Shown here in pieces: positions 17,212 to 26,417 of a stretch of DNA of 54,166 bases. Below the pieces are notes generated by a model. That model did no database searches, was not told the origin of the DNA, and was given only the letters and a program-made list of their open reading frames with translations. The translations under genes were made by a program, and so were the position numbers. This DNA comes from Pseudomonas sp. GM74. GTDB taxonomy: Bacteria; Pseudomonadota; Gammaproteobacteria; Pseudomonadales; Pseudomonadaceae. The stretch is from positions 1 to 54,166 of the forward strand of contig NZ_AKJG01000120.1 of assembly GCF_000282455.1 (NCBI RefSeq), written 5' to 3'. The stretch's first letter is position 1, and the number at the start of each line of letters is the position of its first letter.

Positions 17212-18278
17212 GGCACGAGTTGTATCGGGTCACCGACCTGCCGGTGCTGCAGAACCGCACTTTTACCGATGCCGAGTCGGCGCGAGCCTCTGCCAGTGCC
17301 GACATGTTGCTGGTACAGGACGAGCGCAGCGGCCTGATCTTCAATGCCGCCTTTGACGCCGACAAGCTCAGCTACGACGCTGACTATCAAAACGAGCAGG
17401 CACATTCAGGCCGGTTCCAGAAGCACCTGAGCGACGTCGAAGGCATCATCGCCAGGCGCTTCAAGGGCCAGGAACTGATCGAAGTCGGCTGCGGCAAGGG
17501 CTACTTTCTTGAGCTGCTCAAGGGCCTGGGCTATTCGATCACTGGCATCGATCCGGCTTACGAAGGCGATAACGCCAATGTGATCAAAGCCCCGTTCACT
17601 CGCGGTCTCGGTCTGGCTGCGGACGCCATCGTCCTGCGGCATGTTCTGGAGCACATTCAGGATCCGGTGAGCTTCCTCGCTGAAATTGCCAATGCCAACC
17701 AGGGCGGGCAGATCTACATCGAAGTACCGTGCTTCGACTGGATCATTGAGCATAAAGCCTGGTTCGATCTGTTCTACGAACACGTCAATTATTTCCGCCT
17801 CGATGACCTGCGCCGGATGTTCGGCACTGTGCACGAGGCTGGTCACCTGTTCGGTGGCCAATACCTGTACATCGTCGCCGATCTGTCCACGTTGCGCCTG
17901 ACCCCGGAGCAACCGGTACCGCGCCTGACGCTGCCGCAAGATTTCACCGCCAGCCTCGACCGTGCGGTGCGGATCGTTCAATCCGCGCCCGGGCAGGGCT
18001 CGGCGATCTGGGGCGCCTCGTCCAAAGGCGTGATCTATTCGCTATTCCTGCAACGCGCGGGTGTGGCGGTTGATCGAGTGGTGGATATCAACCCGGCCAA
18101 GCAGGGACGTTATCTGCCGCTGAGCGGTGCCCGCGTGTCTTCGCCGCAAGAGGCCATGGACGCGTTGCCCGAAGGCGCCAACCTGTTTGTGATGAACTCC
18201 AACTACCTCGAAGAAATCAAGCGGATGACCGGTGGACGCTACGTCTATCACGCCGTTGACAGCGCTTCGTTCCAGTGA
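17208..18278 (+). CDS. Class I SAM methyltransferase with C-methyltransferase-like C-terminal domain
   Basis: 356 residues from the ATG overlapping the previous stop (ATGA); an open frame runs further upstream but only inside the preceding gene. SAM-binding motif LIEVGCGKGYFLELL, then RHVLEHIQDP and a YEHVNYF motif comparable to the HEHYSYL of the 15137 gene. The C-terminal GSAIWGASSKGVIYSLFLQ with NPAKQGRYLPLSG resembles the last domain of that gene. It lacks the Cys-rich zinc region. I read it as a diverged paralogue of the C-methyltransferase family, possibly acting on a second position or on the assembled glycan. Its substrate is unknown. Confidence 0.8.
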   Translation: MRHELYRVTDLPVLQNRTFTDAESARASASADMLLVQDERSGLIFNAAFDADKLSYDADYQNEQAHSGRFQKHLSDVEGIIARRFKGQELIEVGCGKGYFLELLKGLGYSITGIDPAYEGDNANVIKAPFTRGLGLAADAIVLRHVLEHIQDPVSFLAEIANANQGGQIYIEVPCFDWIIEHKAWFDLFYEHVNYFRLDDLRRMFGTVHEAGHLFGGQYLYIVADLSTLRLTPEQPVPRLTLPQDFTASLDRAVRIVQSAPGQGSAIWGASSKGVIYSLFLQRAGVAVDRVVDINPAKQGRYLPLSGARVSSPQEAMDALPEGANLFVMNSNYLEEIKRMTGGRYVYHAVDSASFQ

Positions 18279-18295
18279 CCCTTGAGATTTTGATA

Positions 18296-19033
18296 ATGAC
18301 CGACAACAGCATCAATAAAGCCTTCGAAGCCGAGTGCCGGGAACAGATTGCCCAGCAGGGTGACGACCAGAAACTCACTGGCCTGGCCCGAGATTTCTTC
18401 AATGAATCGGCCAGGCACAAGTACAGCTACCACTTTTCGTGGATGGGCCGTCCGATCATCCAGTTGCCACAAGACATGATGGCGATGCAGGAAATCATCT
18501 GGCAGGTCAAACCGGACCTGGTCATCGAGTGCGGCATCGCCCACGGTGGTTCCATCATCTACTACGCCTCGTTGCTGGAGCTGCAAGGCCACGGCGAAGT
18601 ACTGGGCATCGACCTCGACATTCGCCCGCACAACCGCGAAGCGATCGAAAGCCATCCGATGGCCAGGCGCATCAGGATGATCGAAGGTTCCAGCATCGAC
18701 CCGGCCATCGCCGCTCAAGTGCAAGCTGCCGCCAAAGGCAAAAAAGTCATTCTGGTCCTCGACTCCAACCACACCCACGACCACGTACTCGAAGAGTTGC
18801 GCCTGTACGCGCCGCTGGTCTCGGTCGACAGCTACTGCGTGGTGATGGACACCGTGGTGGAAGACATGCCGGCCGATTTTTTCCCGGATCGTCCATGGGG
18901 CCCGGGCGACAACCCGAAAACCGCGGTATGGAAATACCTGGAAGAGAACAAGGATTTCGAGATCGACCAGCAGTTGCAAAACAAGCTGCTGATCACCGTG
19001 GCGCCGGACGGCTATCTGCGTCGCGTTCGTTAA
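18296..19033 (+). CDS. Cephalosporin hydroxylase (CmcI)-family O-methyltransferase
   Basis: 245 residues from the ATG at 18296; a GTG at 18275 overlapping the previous stop is an alternative start. The family (CmcI / rhamnosyl O-methyltransferase) is misnamed for CmcI, but members bind SAM. Here DLVIECGIAHGGSIIYYA is the SAM loop, LGIDLDIRPHNR follows, and VLDSNHTHDHV carries the metal/substrate Asp/His residues. It probably O-methylates a hydroxyl of the flagellin glycan, as VioM-type enzymes do for the P. syringae glycan, although VioM belongs to a different methyltransferase subgroup and the comparison is functional only. 51 bases separate it from the next glycosyltransferase. Confidence 0.82.
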   Translation: MTDNSINKAFEAECREQIAQQGDDQKLTGLARDFFNESARHKYSYHFSWMGRPIIQLPQDMMAMQEIIWQVKPDLVIECGIAHGGSIIYYASLLELQGHGEVLGIDLDIRPHNREAIESHPMARRIRMIEGSSIDPAIAAQVQAAAKGKKVILVLDSNHTHDHVLEELRLYAPLVSVDSYCVVMDTVVEDMPADFFPDRPWGPGDNPKTAVWKYLEENKDFEIDQQLQNKLLITVAPDGYLRRVR

Positions 19034-19084
19034 TCAAAAACAGTTTCAGGCGTCAGGCGACTGGCCGGTTGTGGGGATAGGAAA

Positions 19085-22021
19085 ATGCAGGTTCAAAGCA
19101 GTACGCAAACCAACGTGACACCGCTGGACGAATTGTTCACGGTGGTGCTGATCACCCACAACCGCAAGGCGTTCCTGCGACGCGCGTTGCAGTACTACAG
19201 CAGTTACTCCGCCAAGGTCCTGGTGCTGGATTCATCGGTGCAGGGCGATGACAGCATCGCGGGCGATTTTCCTTCGGTCGATTATCGCCATTTGCCTGAT
19301 TACACCTATCTGGGGTTTCAGCAAAAGCTTGCCTATGGGGTCAGCCAGGTTACTACGCCCTACATGGTGCTGGCCGCTGACGACGATTTCATGCTGCACG
19401 GTGCATTGACCGACTCGGTCAATTTTCTGGAAGCCAACCCCGATTACGGCATGTGCCATGGCTATTGCCTGATGTACCTCACGCACGCCAACTTCGTGCA
19501 GTACTATCGCCGTGACAAGAAGGTGCAAGAGGACTACAGCGCCGAGCGTGCGCAGGATCGTATTCTCGACTACATGGGGCAGTACATACCGCCGTTCTAT
19601 GCAGTGCATCGCACCGCGTTGTTGCAGGACTGGTATGCGGCGATGCCGCAAGGCACGATTTTCGAGTGGCAGGAAATCGGCCATGTGTATTACGTGCTGG
19701 CACGGGCCAAGGCGCGGATTCTGCCGATTCCGTATGTGGTGCGGGAGGTCAACTATGGCCGCTCGGATCACAACACCGAGATCATTCACGTCCTCCGTTT
19801 CCAGGATGCCCGTTCCGTCGCCGAGCGTGAGCGCTTTGCCGGGTTCCTTGCCACGTTGCCAACCGAAATAAATGAGCCGAACGCGGAGCAAACCGCAGCC
19901 TTTGCCCTGCAGAGTTTCCAGGCGCTGGCGGACAGCCTCGCCACGCGCAATGCACTGACGATCGAGCCGATCTTCGAGTCCTGGTGGAAAGACCCGACCA
20001 CGGGCCCGAAACGAGTCTTCGGCCCCCGGCAATACGTCGAAATGCCGTTCTACAATCAGGCGTTTTTCGATCAGTTGACCGAGTTTGAATTCCTCCTGCA
20101 TGCGATGCCCGCCGGGCGCTTGCAGCGGGAAGAAATGGAAGGTGCATTGCTCAAGCAGCACACGCTGCTGAGCACCTATTCCAATGACACGCCCGAGACT
20201 ATCCATAATCGCTTGCTGGAAGCCGTGCAGTTGGGGCCATTCAACCGTCGTGTTGTGCAGAAAATGCATCGACAACTGCTGGATCTGGGCCAGAACGGTG
20301 ATGCGCAAGTACTCGCAGACTGGATGGCGCGGCTGGACAGCGTGCCGACGTACGACAGCCGTCAAATGCTCGACAGCACGCGTTCCGGTCAGTTGATGAA
20401 CTGGTTGCAGGCACGTCAGCCGAACGAGACCGCCATCGGCAAGATCAATCAGCAACTGGCGACTGTCGGGGGTGGGCCGCAGTTCGGCATTCTGTTGCTG
20501 GATCTTGAAGCTGACATGGACAAGCTTCAGGTCACCTTCGACAGCCTGATGGAAAGCGCTTTGCGCGCGTTCAAGGTGGTGGTCTTCACGACGGGGGATC
20601 TGCCGGCTGTCACGACCGAACAGAGCACCGTGCATTTCGTCAAAGTCAGCACCGCTAACTACGTCGACAAGCTGAACCAGATCGCCCGGCGCTCGAACGC
20701 CGATTGGTTGCTGCTGGCCGAGGCCGGTGACGAGTTCACCCGCAGCGGTTTCCTGCGTGCCGGCCTTGAGTTGCAGAACGCTGAAGGTTGCCGTGCAGTG
20801 GCCATGGATGAGATCCATCGTCGCACTGACGGCACGTTGAGCGACATGTTCCGCTCGGCGTTCAACCTCGATCTGCTGCAAAGCATGCCGTCGCTGACGG
20901 CCCGGCATTGGCTGATTCGCCGCGAAGTCATGGTCGAGGCCGGTGGCTTTGCCCGCGAGTACAGCGATGCGCTGGAGTTCGACCTGCTGTTGCGCCTGAT
21001 CGAAGCCGGGGGCCTGGCTGGCCTGGCGCATCTGGCCGAGCCGTTGCTGATCACCCAGGCCGTGGCGCCGGCGCCGAGCGAGCATCAACGTCAGGCCCTC
21101 GTGCGGCATCTGGCAACCCGCGGTTATCAGGCGCAAGTGAGTGCCGAGGCATTCGGTGGCTTGCGCGTCGATTACCGCCACGCCGACCGACCGAAAGTGT
21201 CGATCATCGTCTGCAGCGATGACAATCAGGAACACCTGCAGCGTTGCCTGGTGAGTGTGTTGCAACGCACTCGTTATCAGAACAACGAGATCATCATTGC
21301 CGATAACCACAGCCAGTCGAGCGAACTGCTGGCCTGGCTGGAAAGCCTCGAGCAAAACGGGCGTGGGCGTATTCGTCTGATCAGAAATGAGCAGCGCCTG
21401 AGCGCTTCGGCTTTGGTCAATCAAGCTGCCGCTCAGGCTCAAGGCGAGTATCTGGTGCTGCTGGCGGCGGACGCCGAAGTGCTCAACGCCAGTTGGATCG
21501 AAACCTTGCTGAACCAGGCTCAGCGCCCGGAAGTCGGCGTGGTCGGCGCCAAACTGGTGGATCGTGAAGGTTCTGTGACCTGTGCCGGATTCATCCTGGG
21601 CCTTGGTGATGGTTTGGCTTCACCGTTCCTCGGCGAGAAAAAAGACGCAACGGGTTACATGCACCGGTTGCTGGTCGAGCAGAATTGTTCGGCGGTCTCC
21701 GGCGCTTGCCTGATGGTGCGCAAGGAGATTTTCGAGGCCTTGGGTGGACTGGATCAGGAACACTTCGATGAGGCGTTCGCCGACGTCGACCTGTGCCTGA
21801 AAGCCGCCGATGCCGGGCTGTTGACCGTATGGACGCCGCAGGTGCAGATCGTCCACACCGGTACGTTGCCGAACGATGCGCAGGCCGTTGCCGCACTGCA
21901 AGACAAGTGGCAAGCGCACTTTGCCCAAGACGTAGCCTACAACCAGAACCTTTCCCTGACCGGCAAGGGCTTCACCCTCGGCCAGGCCTCCAGTATCGAC
22001 TGGGCACAGTTGCTCGCCTAA
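19085..22021 (+). CDS. Large multidomain glycosyltransferase with N-terminal GT-A domain and tandem GT2-like core
   Basis: 978 residues. The N-terminal domain (about 15-330) opens with FTVVLITHNRKAFLRRAL and carries AADDDFMLHG (near 96-105), an intact acidic metal motif; it is unrelated in detail to the N-terminus of the 8883 gene. Residues about 450-690 and 700-975 form a tandem core clearly homologous to the middle of that gene (compare QAQRPEVGVVGAKLVDREG with HAQRPEVGIVGGRLVSPQG). In the last domain the D-x-D site reads LAADAE. The protein ends where the other acquires a GT-B domain. It is probably analogous to P. syringae Fgt2; start supported by GGGGATAGGA. Confidence 0.85.
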   Translation: MQVQSSTQTNVTPLDELFTVVLITHNRKAFLRRALQYYSSYSAKVLVLDSSVQGDDSIAGDFPSVDYRHLPDYTYLGFQQKLAYGVSQVTTPYMVLAADDDFMLHGALTDSVNFLEANPDYGMCHGYCLMYLTHANFVQYYRRDKKVQEDYSAERAQDRILDYMGQYIPPFYAVHRTALLQDWYAAMPQGTIFEWQEIGHVYYVLARAKARILPIPYVVREVNYGRSDHNTEIIHVLRFQDARSVAERERFAGFLATLPTEINEPNAEQTAAFALQSFQALADSLATRNALTIEPIFESWWKDPTTGPKRVFGPRQYVEMPFYNQAFFDQLTEFEFLLHAMPAGRLQREEMEGALLKQHTLLSTYSNDTPETIHNRLLEAVQLGPFNRRVVQKMHRQLLDLGQNGDAQVLADWMARLDSVPTYDSRQMLDSTRSGQLMNWLQARQPNETAIGKINQQLATVGGGPQFGILLLDLEADMDKLQVTFDSLMESALRAFKVVVFTTGDLPAVTTEQSTVHFVKVSTANYVDKLNQIARRSNADWLLLAEAGDEFTRSGFLRAGLELQNAEGCRAVAMDEIHRRTDGTLSDMFRSAFNLDLLQSMPSLTARHWLIRREVMVEAGGFAREYSDALEFDLLLRLIEAGGLAGLAHLAEPLLITQAVAPAPSEHQRQALVRHLATRGYQAQVSAEAFGGLRVDYRHADRPKVSIIVCSDDNQEHLQRCLVSVLQRTRYQNNEIIIADNHSQSSELLAWLESLEQNGRGRIRLIRNEQRLSASALVNQAAAQAQGEYLVLLAADAEVLNASWIETLLNQAQRPEVGVVGAKLVDREGSVTCAGFILGLGDGLASPFLGEKKDATGYMHRLLVEQNCSAVSGACLMVRKEIFEALGGLDQEHFDEAFADVDLCLKAADAGLLTVWTPQVQIVHTGTLPNDAQAVAALQDKWQAHFAQDVAYNQNLSLTGKGFTLGQASSIDWAQLLA

Positions 22022-22051
22022 GCCTGACGATCAGGAAACAGGACTCAAGAC

Positions 22052-23053
22052 ATGTTCAACGGTCAATCGATTTTCATCTCCGGCGGCACCGGCTCGTTCG
22101 GTCGCAACTTCATTCGCCGCTTGCTGGAGCAATATCAGCCCAAGCGCGTGGTGGTGTTCTCGCGCGATGAACTCAAGCAATACGAAATGCAGCAGACGTT
22201 CAATGCGCCGTGCATGCGTTATTTCCTCGGAGACGTGCGCGACGCCGACCGTTTGCGTCAGGCGATGCGCGGCATCGATTATGTGGTGCACGCAGCTGCA
22301 CTCAAGCAAGTGCCGGCGGCGGAATACAACCCGACCGAGTGTATTCGCACCAACGTCAATGGCGCGGAAAACATCATTGCCGCCGCCATCGACAATGGCG
22401 TGAAGAAAGTGGTGGCGCTGTCGACCGACAAGGCGGCCAGCCCGATCAACCTGTACGGCGCAACCAAGCTGCTGTCGGACAAACTGTTCGTGGCCGCCAA
22501 CAACATTGCCGGCGAACAGCAGACCCGTTTTGCCGTGGTGCGCTATGGCAACGTGGCCGGTTCGCGGGGGTCGGTGGTGCCGTTCTTCAGCAAACTGATT
22601 GCCGATGGTGCCGAGGAGTTGCCGATCACCGATGAGCGCATGACGCGCTTCTGGATCACCCTCGACCATGGTGTGCAGTTTGTTCTCGACAGCTTTGCAC
22701 GCATGCACGGTGGTGAAGTATTCGTGCCGAAGATCCCGTCGATCCGCATTGTCGATCTGGCGCGCGGCATGGCCGAGCATCTGCCGCACAAGCACGTCGG
22801 GATTCGTCCGGGCGAGAAACTGCACGAGCTGATGGTGCCGCTGGACGATGCGCGGATGACCCTGGAGTTTGCCGATCACTACACCATCCAGCCGTCGATC
22901 CGCTTCACCAGCGTCGACGTCGATTTCGCTGTCGACAAATCGGGCGAGCGCGGTCAGCCGGTGGGGGAGGAGTTCGAATACCGTTCCGACACCAACCCGC
23001 ACTTCCTCTCGGTCGGGCAGATTGCCGACCTGCACGCGAAGCTGTCGAAATGA
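22052..23053 (+). CDS. pseB: UDP-GlcNAc 4,6-dehydratase (inverting) PseB
   Basis: First enzyme of pseudaminic acid synthesis: dehydrates UDP-GlcNAc with C5 inversion. 333 residues, the normal length. Motifs: FISGGTGSFGRNF (NADP-binding), ALSTDKAASPINLYGATK containing the catalytic Lys and the Tyr-x3-Lys, and VPAAEYNP. It starts 30 bases after the large glycosyltransferase and overlaps pseC by four bases (ATGA). The presence of pseC, pseF, pseG and pseI immediately downstream in pathway order excludes a generic capsule dehydratase. Confidence 0.95.
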   Translation: MFNGQSIFISGGTGSFGRNFIRRLLEQYQPKRVVVFSRDELKQYEMQQTFNAPCMRYFLGDVRDADRLRQAMRGIDYVVHAAALKQVPAAEYNPTECIRTNVNGAENIIAAAIDNGVKKVVALSTDKAASPINLYGATKLLSDKLFVAANNIAGEQQTRFAVVRYGNVAGSRGSVVPFFSKLIADGAEELPITDERMTRFWITLDHGVQFVLDSFARMHGGEVFVPKIPSIRIVDLARGMAEHLPHKHVGIRPGEKLHELMVPLDDARMTLEFADHYTIQPSIRFTSVDVDFAVDKSGERGQPVGEEFEYRSDTNPHFLSVGQIADLHAKLSK

Positions 23054-24213
23054 TCCCTTACGGTCGGCAGAGTCTCGATCAGGCCGATATCGACGCTGTG
23101 GTCGACGTGCTGAAATCCGACTGGCTGACCCAAGGGCCGGCCATCGAGCGTTTCGAACAGGCAATGGCCGAACGTTGCCAGGCGGATTACGCGGTAGCGG
23201 TGTGCAACGCCACGGCGGCGCTGCACATTGCCTGTCTTGCGGCCGGGCTTGGCGCGGGTGATCGCTTGTGGACGACGCCGAACACTTTTCTGGCCTCGGC
23301 CAACTGCGGTCGTTATTGCGGCGCCGAGGTTGATTTTGTCGATATCGATCCGCTGACCTGGAACCTCGATACGTTCGCGCTGGCCAAGAAGCTGGAGCGG
23401 GCCGAGCGCGACGGTACGTTGCCGAAGGTATTGGTGGCGGTGGCGTTCTCTGGGCAAAGCTGCGACATGCGCCGGATCGGCGAACTGGCCGAGCGCTACG
23501 ACTTCACCGTCATCGAAGATGCTTCGCATGCGGTCGGCGCCTCATACGCCGGTCGTCCTGTGGGCTGTGGTGAATTCGCGGCGATGACCGTGTTCAGTTT
23601 TCATCCGGTGAAGATCATCACCAGTGCCGAGGGCGGCATGGTGCTGACCAATCGCGCGGAGCTGGCCGAGCGCTTGCAGCGCTTGCGCAGCCACGGCATG
23701 ACCCGCGATCGGCAACAGATGAGCGAGCCCAGCCACGGCCCGTGGTATTACCAGCAGGTGGAGTTGGGCTTCAATTACCGGATCACCGATTTGCAAGCCG
23801 CGCTCGGGCTGTCGCAGCTTGGCAAGCTGGATGAGTTTGTCGTCCGTCGACGTGAGCTGGCGGCGCGCTATGAGCGCTTGCTGGCCTGCCTGCCAGTGAC
23901 ATTGCCGAGCGCACAGTCCGAAGCCGAATCCGCCTGGCATTTGTACGTGGTGCGTTTGCAGAGCGAGCGCATCAACCTCAGCCATCGTCAGGTGTTCGAA
24001 GGCTTGCGCGCGGCCGGGGTCGGGGTGAATCTGCACTATATTCCGGTGCACTTGCAGCCTTACTATCAAGACCTGGGTTTTACCGAGGGAGACTTTCCCG
24101 AGGCCGAACGTTATTACGCAGAAGCGATCAGCCTGCCGCTGTTTCCACTGCTGACTGATGAGCAACAGGACTACGTGGTCGAGCAATTGCGACGGCTGGT
24201 TCTTGAGGAGTAG
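23050..24213 (+). CDS. pseC: UDP-4-amino-4,6-dideoxy-N-acetyl-altrosamine transaminase PseC
   Basis: PLP-dependent DegT/DnrJ/EryC1-family aminotransferase that puts an amino group on C4 of the PseB product. 387 residues. It begins MIPYGRQSLDQADIDAV, typical of PseC. The PLP-binding Lys lies in VFSFHPVKIITSAEGG, and VIEDASHAVG provides the cofactor-binding Asp. It is translationally coupled to pseB. Confidence 0.95.
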   Translation: MIPYGRQSLDQADIDAVVDVLKSDWLTQGPAIERFEQAMAERCQADYAVAVCNATAALHIACLAAGLGAGDRLWTTPNTFLASANCGRYCGAEVDFVDIDPLTWNLDTFALAKKLERAERDGTLPKVLVAVAFSGQSCDMRRIGELAERYDFTVIEDASHAVGASYAGRPVGCGEFAAMTVFSFHPVKIITSAEGGMVLTNRAELAERLQRLRSHGMTRDRQQMSEPSHGPWYYQQVELGFNYRITDLQAALGLSQLGKLDEFVVRRRELAARYERLLACLPVTLPSAQSEAESAWHLYVVRLQSERINLSHRQVFEGLRAAGVGVNLHYIPVHLQPYYQDLGFTEGDFPEAERYYAEAISLPLFPLLTDEQQDYVVEQLRRLVLEE

Positions 24214-24219
24214 GACAAG

Positions 24220-24915
24220 GTGAGCTGCGTTGCGATCATCCCCGCCCGTGGTGGCAGCAAGCGCATTGCGCGCAAGAACCTGAAGCCGTTCGACGGCGTG
24301 CCGATGATCGTCCGTTCGATTCGCACGGCGCTGGAATCGGGATTGTTCGAGCGCGTGGTTGTCAGCACCGACGACGAAGAGATTGCCCAGGTAGCGCGAG
24401 CTCATGGCGCCGACGTGCCGTTCCTGCGGCCGGCCGATCTGGCCGATGATTTCACCGGTACCGCTGCTGTGATCGTCCACGCCTTGCAGCAGTTGCCGGG
24501 CTTCGATTACGCCTGTTGCGTGTACGCCACCGCGCCGCTGTTGCAGGCGCGGTATTTGCGTCAGGGTTTTGATTTGCTGGAGCGGCGTGGGGACAAATCC
24601 TTTGCCTTCTCCGTCAGCAGTTTCGGTTTCCCGATCCAGCGTGCGTTGACCCTCGACGGGCAGGGCGCGCTGACGGCGTTGTATCCGGAATTTCGTAATA
24701 CCCGCTCACAGGATCTGCCTGAAGCATTTCAGGATGCCGGCCAGTTCTACTGGGGGCGCAGCGAGGCCTGGTTGCGCGGCGAGGTGTTGTTCTCACCGGC
24801 CAGTCTGCCGGTGATCGTGCCGCGGCATCTGGTACAGGACATCGACACGCCAGAAGACTGGACGCGCGCCGAGTATCTGTACGCCGCGCTCAAGGCGGGC
24901 GGAGAGCTTTCATGA
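24220..24915 (+). CDS. pseF: Pseudaminic acid cytidylyltransferase PseF
   Basis: Activates pseudaminic acid as CMP-Pse, the donor used by flagellin glycosyltransferases. 231 residues; the signature VAIIPARGGSKRIARKNLK at the N-terminus is the CMP-sugar synthetase motif, followed by RVVVSTDDEEIAQVA. GTG start with GAGGAGTAGGA upstream. It overlaps pseG by four bases. NeuA-type enzymes for other nonulosonates look similar, but the pseB/C/G/I context supports pseudaminic acid. Confidence 0.93.
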   Translation: MSCVAIIPARGGSKRIARKNLKPFDGVPMIVRSIRTALESGLFERVVVSTDDEEIAQVARAHGADVPFLRPADLADDFTGTAAVIVHALQQLPGFDYACCVYATAPLLQARYLRQGFDLLERRGDKSFAFSVSSFGFPIQRALTLDGQGALTALYPEFRNTRSQDLPEAFQDAGQFYWGRSEAWLRGEVLFSPASLPVIVPRHLVQDIDTPEDWTRAEYLYAALKAGGELS

Positions 24916-26417
24916 GAGTGCTGATCCGTGCCGACGCCTCGCCGACCATCGGCAGCGGCCACATCGCTCGTTGCCTGAGTTTGGCGCGGGTGCTGCGCAA
25001 GCAGGGCAGTCATGTGGCGTTTGCCTGTCGGCGCTTGCCGGGACATCGGCTCGACGCCTTGCAGGTCGAAGGTTTCGAGACGTTCGCGCTGCCCGAGCGC
25101 TATGTCGATGAAGACCCGCAGCAGACCATCGAAGCGATGCTGCCTTGGCGGGCCGACATTGATGCGCTAGCCCAATTGCTTGATGGTCACGCCGGGTTCG
25201 ACTGGATCATCGTCGACCACTATGGCCTCGATCATCACTGGCAAACGGCAGCCCGGCGCTGGGCACCACGGATTGCCGCGGTGGATGATCTGGGGACTCG
25301 GCGCTACAGCGTCGATCTGCTGCTCAATCAGAACTTGTCGGGCCTGACCGAGAATTACCCACCACTGCTGCCTGAAGGTTGCCGCACGCTGCTCGGCCCG
25401 CGCTACGCCATGTTGCGAGAAGAGTTCAGTTGCCCGGCCATTGCGATCAAACCCAGGGCGCAGCGGGTGCTGGTGAACTTCGGTGGTTTCGACGCGGCGA
25501 TGCAGACCCATCACGCCATGTTGGCGCTGGCCGATTTTGCAGCGCTGGAAGTGGACTTTGTCGCCGGCGCCGATAACCCGGCATGGGCGCAGATGCAGGC
25601 GCTGGCCGAGACTCGGCCGAACTGGCATCTGCACAGTTTTGTCAGCGATTTTTATCAGCGCATGAGCGCGGCCGATCTGTTTATCGGCGCGGGTGGCGGT
25701 ACCAGTTGGGAGCGCGCGGCCATGGGCCTGCCGACGATTTGTATCGCCGTGTCGAACAACCAGCAGGCCAATGGCGAAGTGATGGCGGCAGCGGGGGCGC
25801 ATGTGTTCCTGGGCGCTCGCGAGCAGGTCAGTGTCGAGCAATTGCGCCAGGCCATCGGCTTTGTCGCCGGGAATTTTTATTTGCGTCAAAGCCTCGCCGA
25901 TCGTTCGCGGCGACTGGTCGATGGTGGCGGTGCGCTTCGCGTCGCGGTAGCGCTGGCCGGTGCGGTGCTCAACCTGCGCGTGGCGACTACGCAAGATGCT
26001 CAGTTGTTGTTCGAAGGGCGCAATGCCAAGGCAGTGCGGCGCTGGTCGAAAAATCAAGGCGTGATCGACTGGGCGCAACACCTGAACTGGTTGAACGCAA
26101 GTTTGCGCAACCCGCAGCGTCTGCTGTTGATTGCCGAGGCCGATGATGGGCCGGTGGGGGTCTTGCGTTATGACTTGCGCGGGCTCGAGGCCGAAGTGTC
26201 GATTTATCTGTTCGAGGGGCGTTTCGGGCTCGGCTGGGGCAGGGCGTTGCTGGCTCGCGGCGAATCGTTCGTCAGCGAATACTGGCCGCAATTGACGGCC
26301 ATTACGGCCCAGGTGCTGCCCGCCAATCACCCCTCATTGAATGTTTTTCGAGACGCCGGGTTCACTCAAAGTGCCTGCGCGTTCACCCGTGTTTTGAAGG
26401 AACATCCCCATGCCTAG
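24912..26417 (+). CDS. pseG: Fused PseG hydrolase - PseH N-acetyltransferase
   Basis: 501 residues, two enzymes in one chain. Residues 1-345 are PseG, the UDP-sugar hydrolase that releases 2,4-diacetamido-2,4,6-trideoxy-altropyranose. The catalytic His17 lies in TIGSGHIARCL, and the GT-B-like nucleotide region is FIGAGGGTSWERAAMGLPT. Residues about 350-501 form a GNAT acetyltransferase (NLRVATTQDAQLLFEGRN; LGWGRALLARGESFV; NHPSLNVFRDAGF), as expected for PseH, which N-acetylates C4 just before the hydrolysis. No separate pseH is present in the cluster, supporting the fusion reading. No frameshift or stop is seen at the junction, and both neighbours overlap it by a few bases. Confidence 0.93.
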   Translation: MRVLIRADASPTIGSGHIARCLSLARVLRKQGSHVAFACRRLPGHRLDALQVEGFETFALPERYVDEDPQQTIEAMLPWRADIDALAQLLDGHAGFDWIIVDHYGLDHHWQTAARRWAPRIAAVDDLGTRRYSVDLLLNQNLSGLTENYPPLLPEGCRTLLGPRYAMLREEFSCPAIAIKPRAQRVLVNFGGFDAAMQTHHAMLALADFAALEVDFVAGADNPAWAQMQALAETRPNWHLHSFVSDFYQRMSAADLFIGAGGGTSWERAAMGLPTICIAVSNNQQANGEVMAAAGAHVFLGAREQVSVEQLRQAIGFVAGNFYLRQSLADRSRRLVDGGGALRVAVALAGAVLNLRVATTQDAQLLFEGRNAKAVRRWSKNQGVIDWAQHLNWLNASLRNPQRLLLIAEADDGPVGVLRYDLRGLEAEVSIYLFEGRFGLGWGRALLARGESFVSEYWPQLTAITAQVLPANHPSLNVFRDAGFTQSACAFTRVLKEHPHA

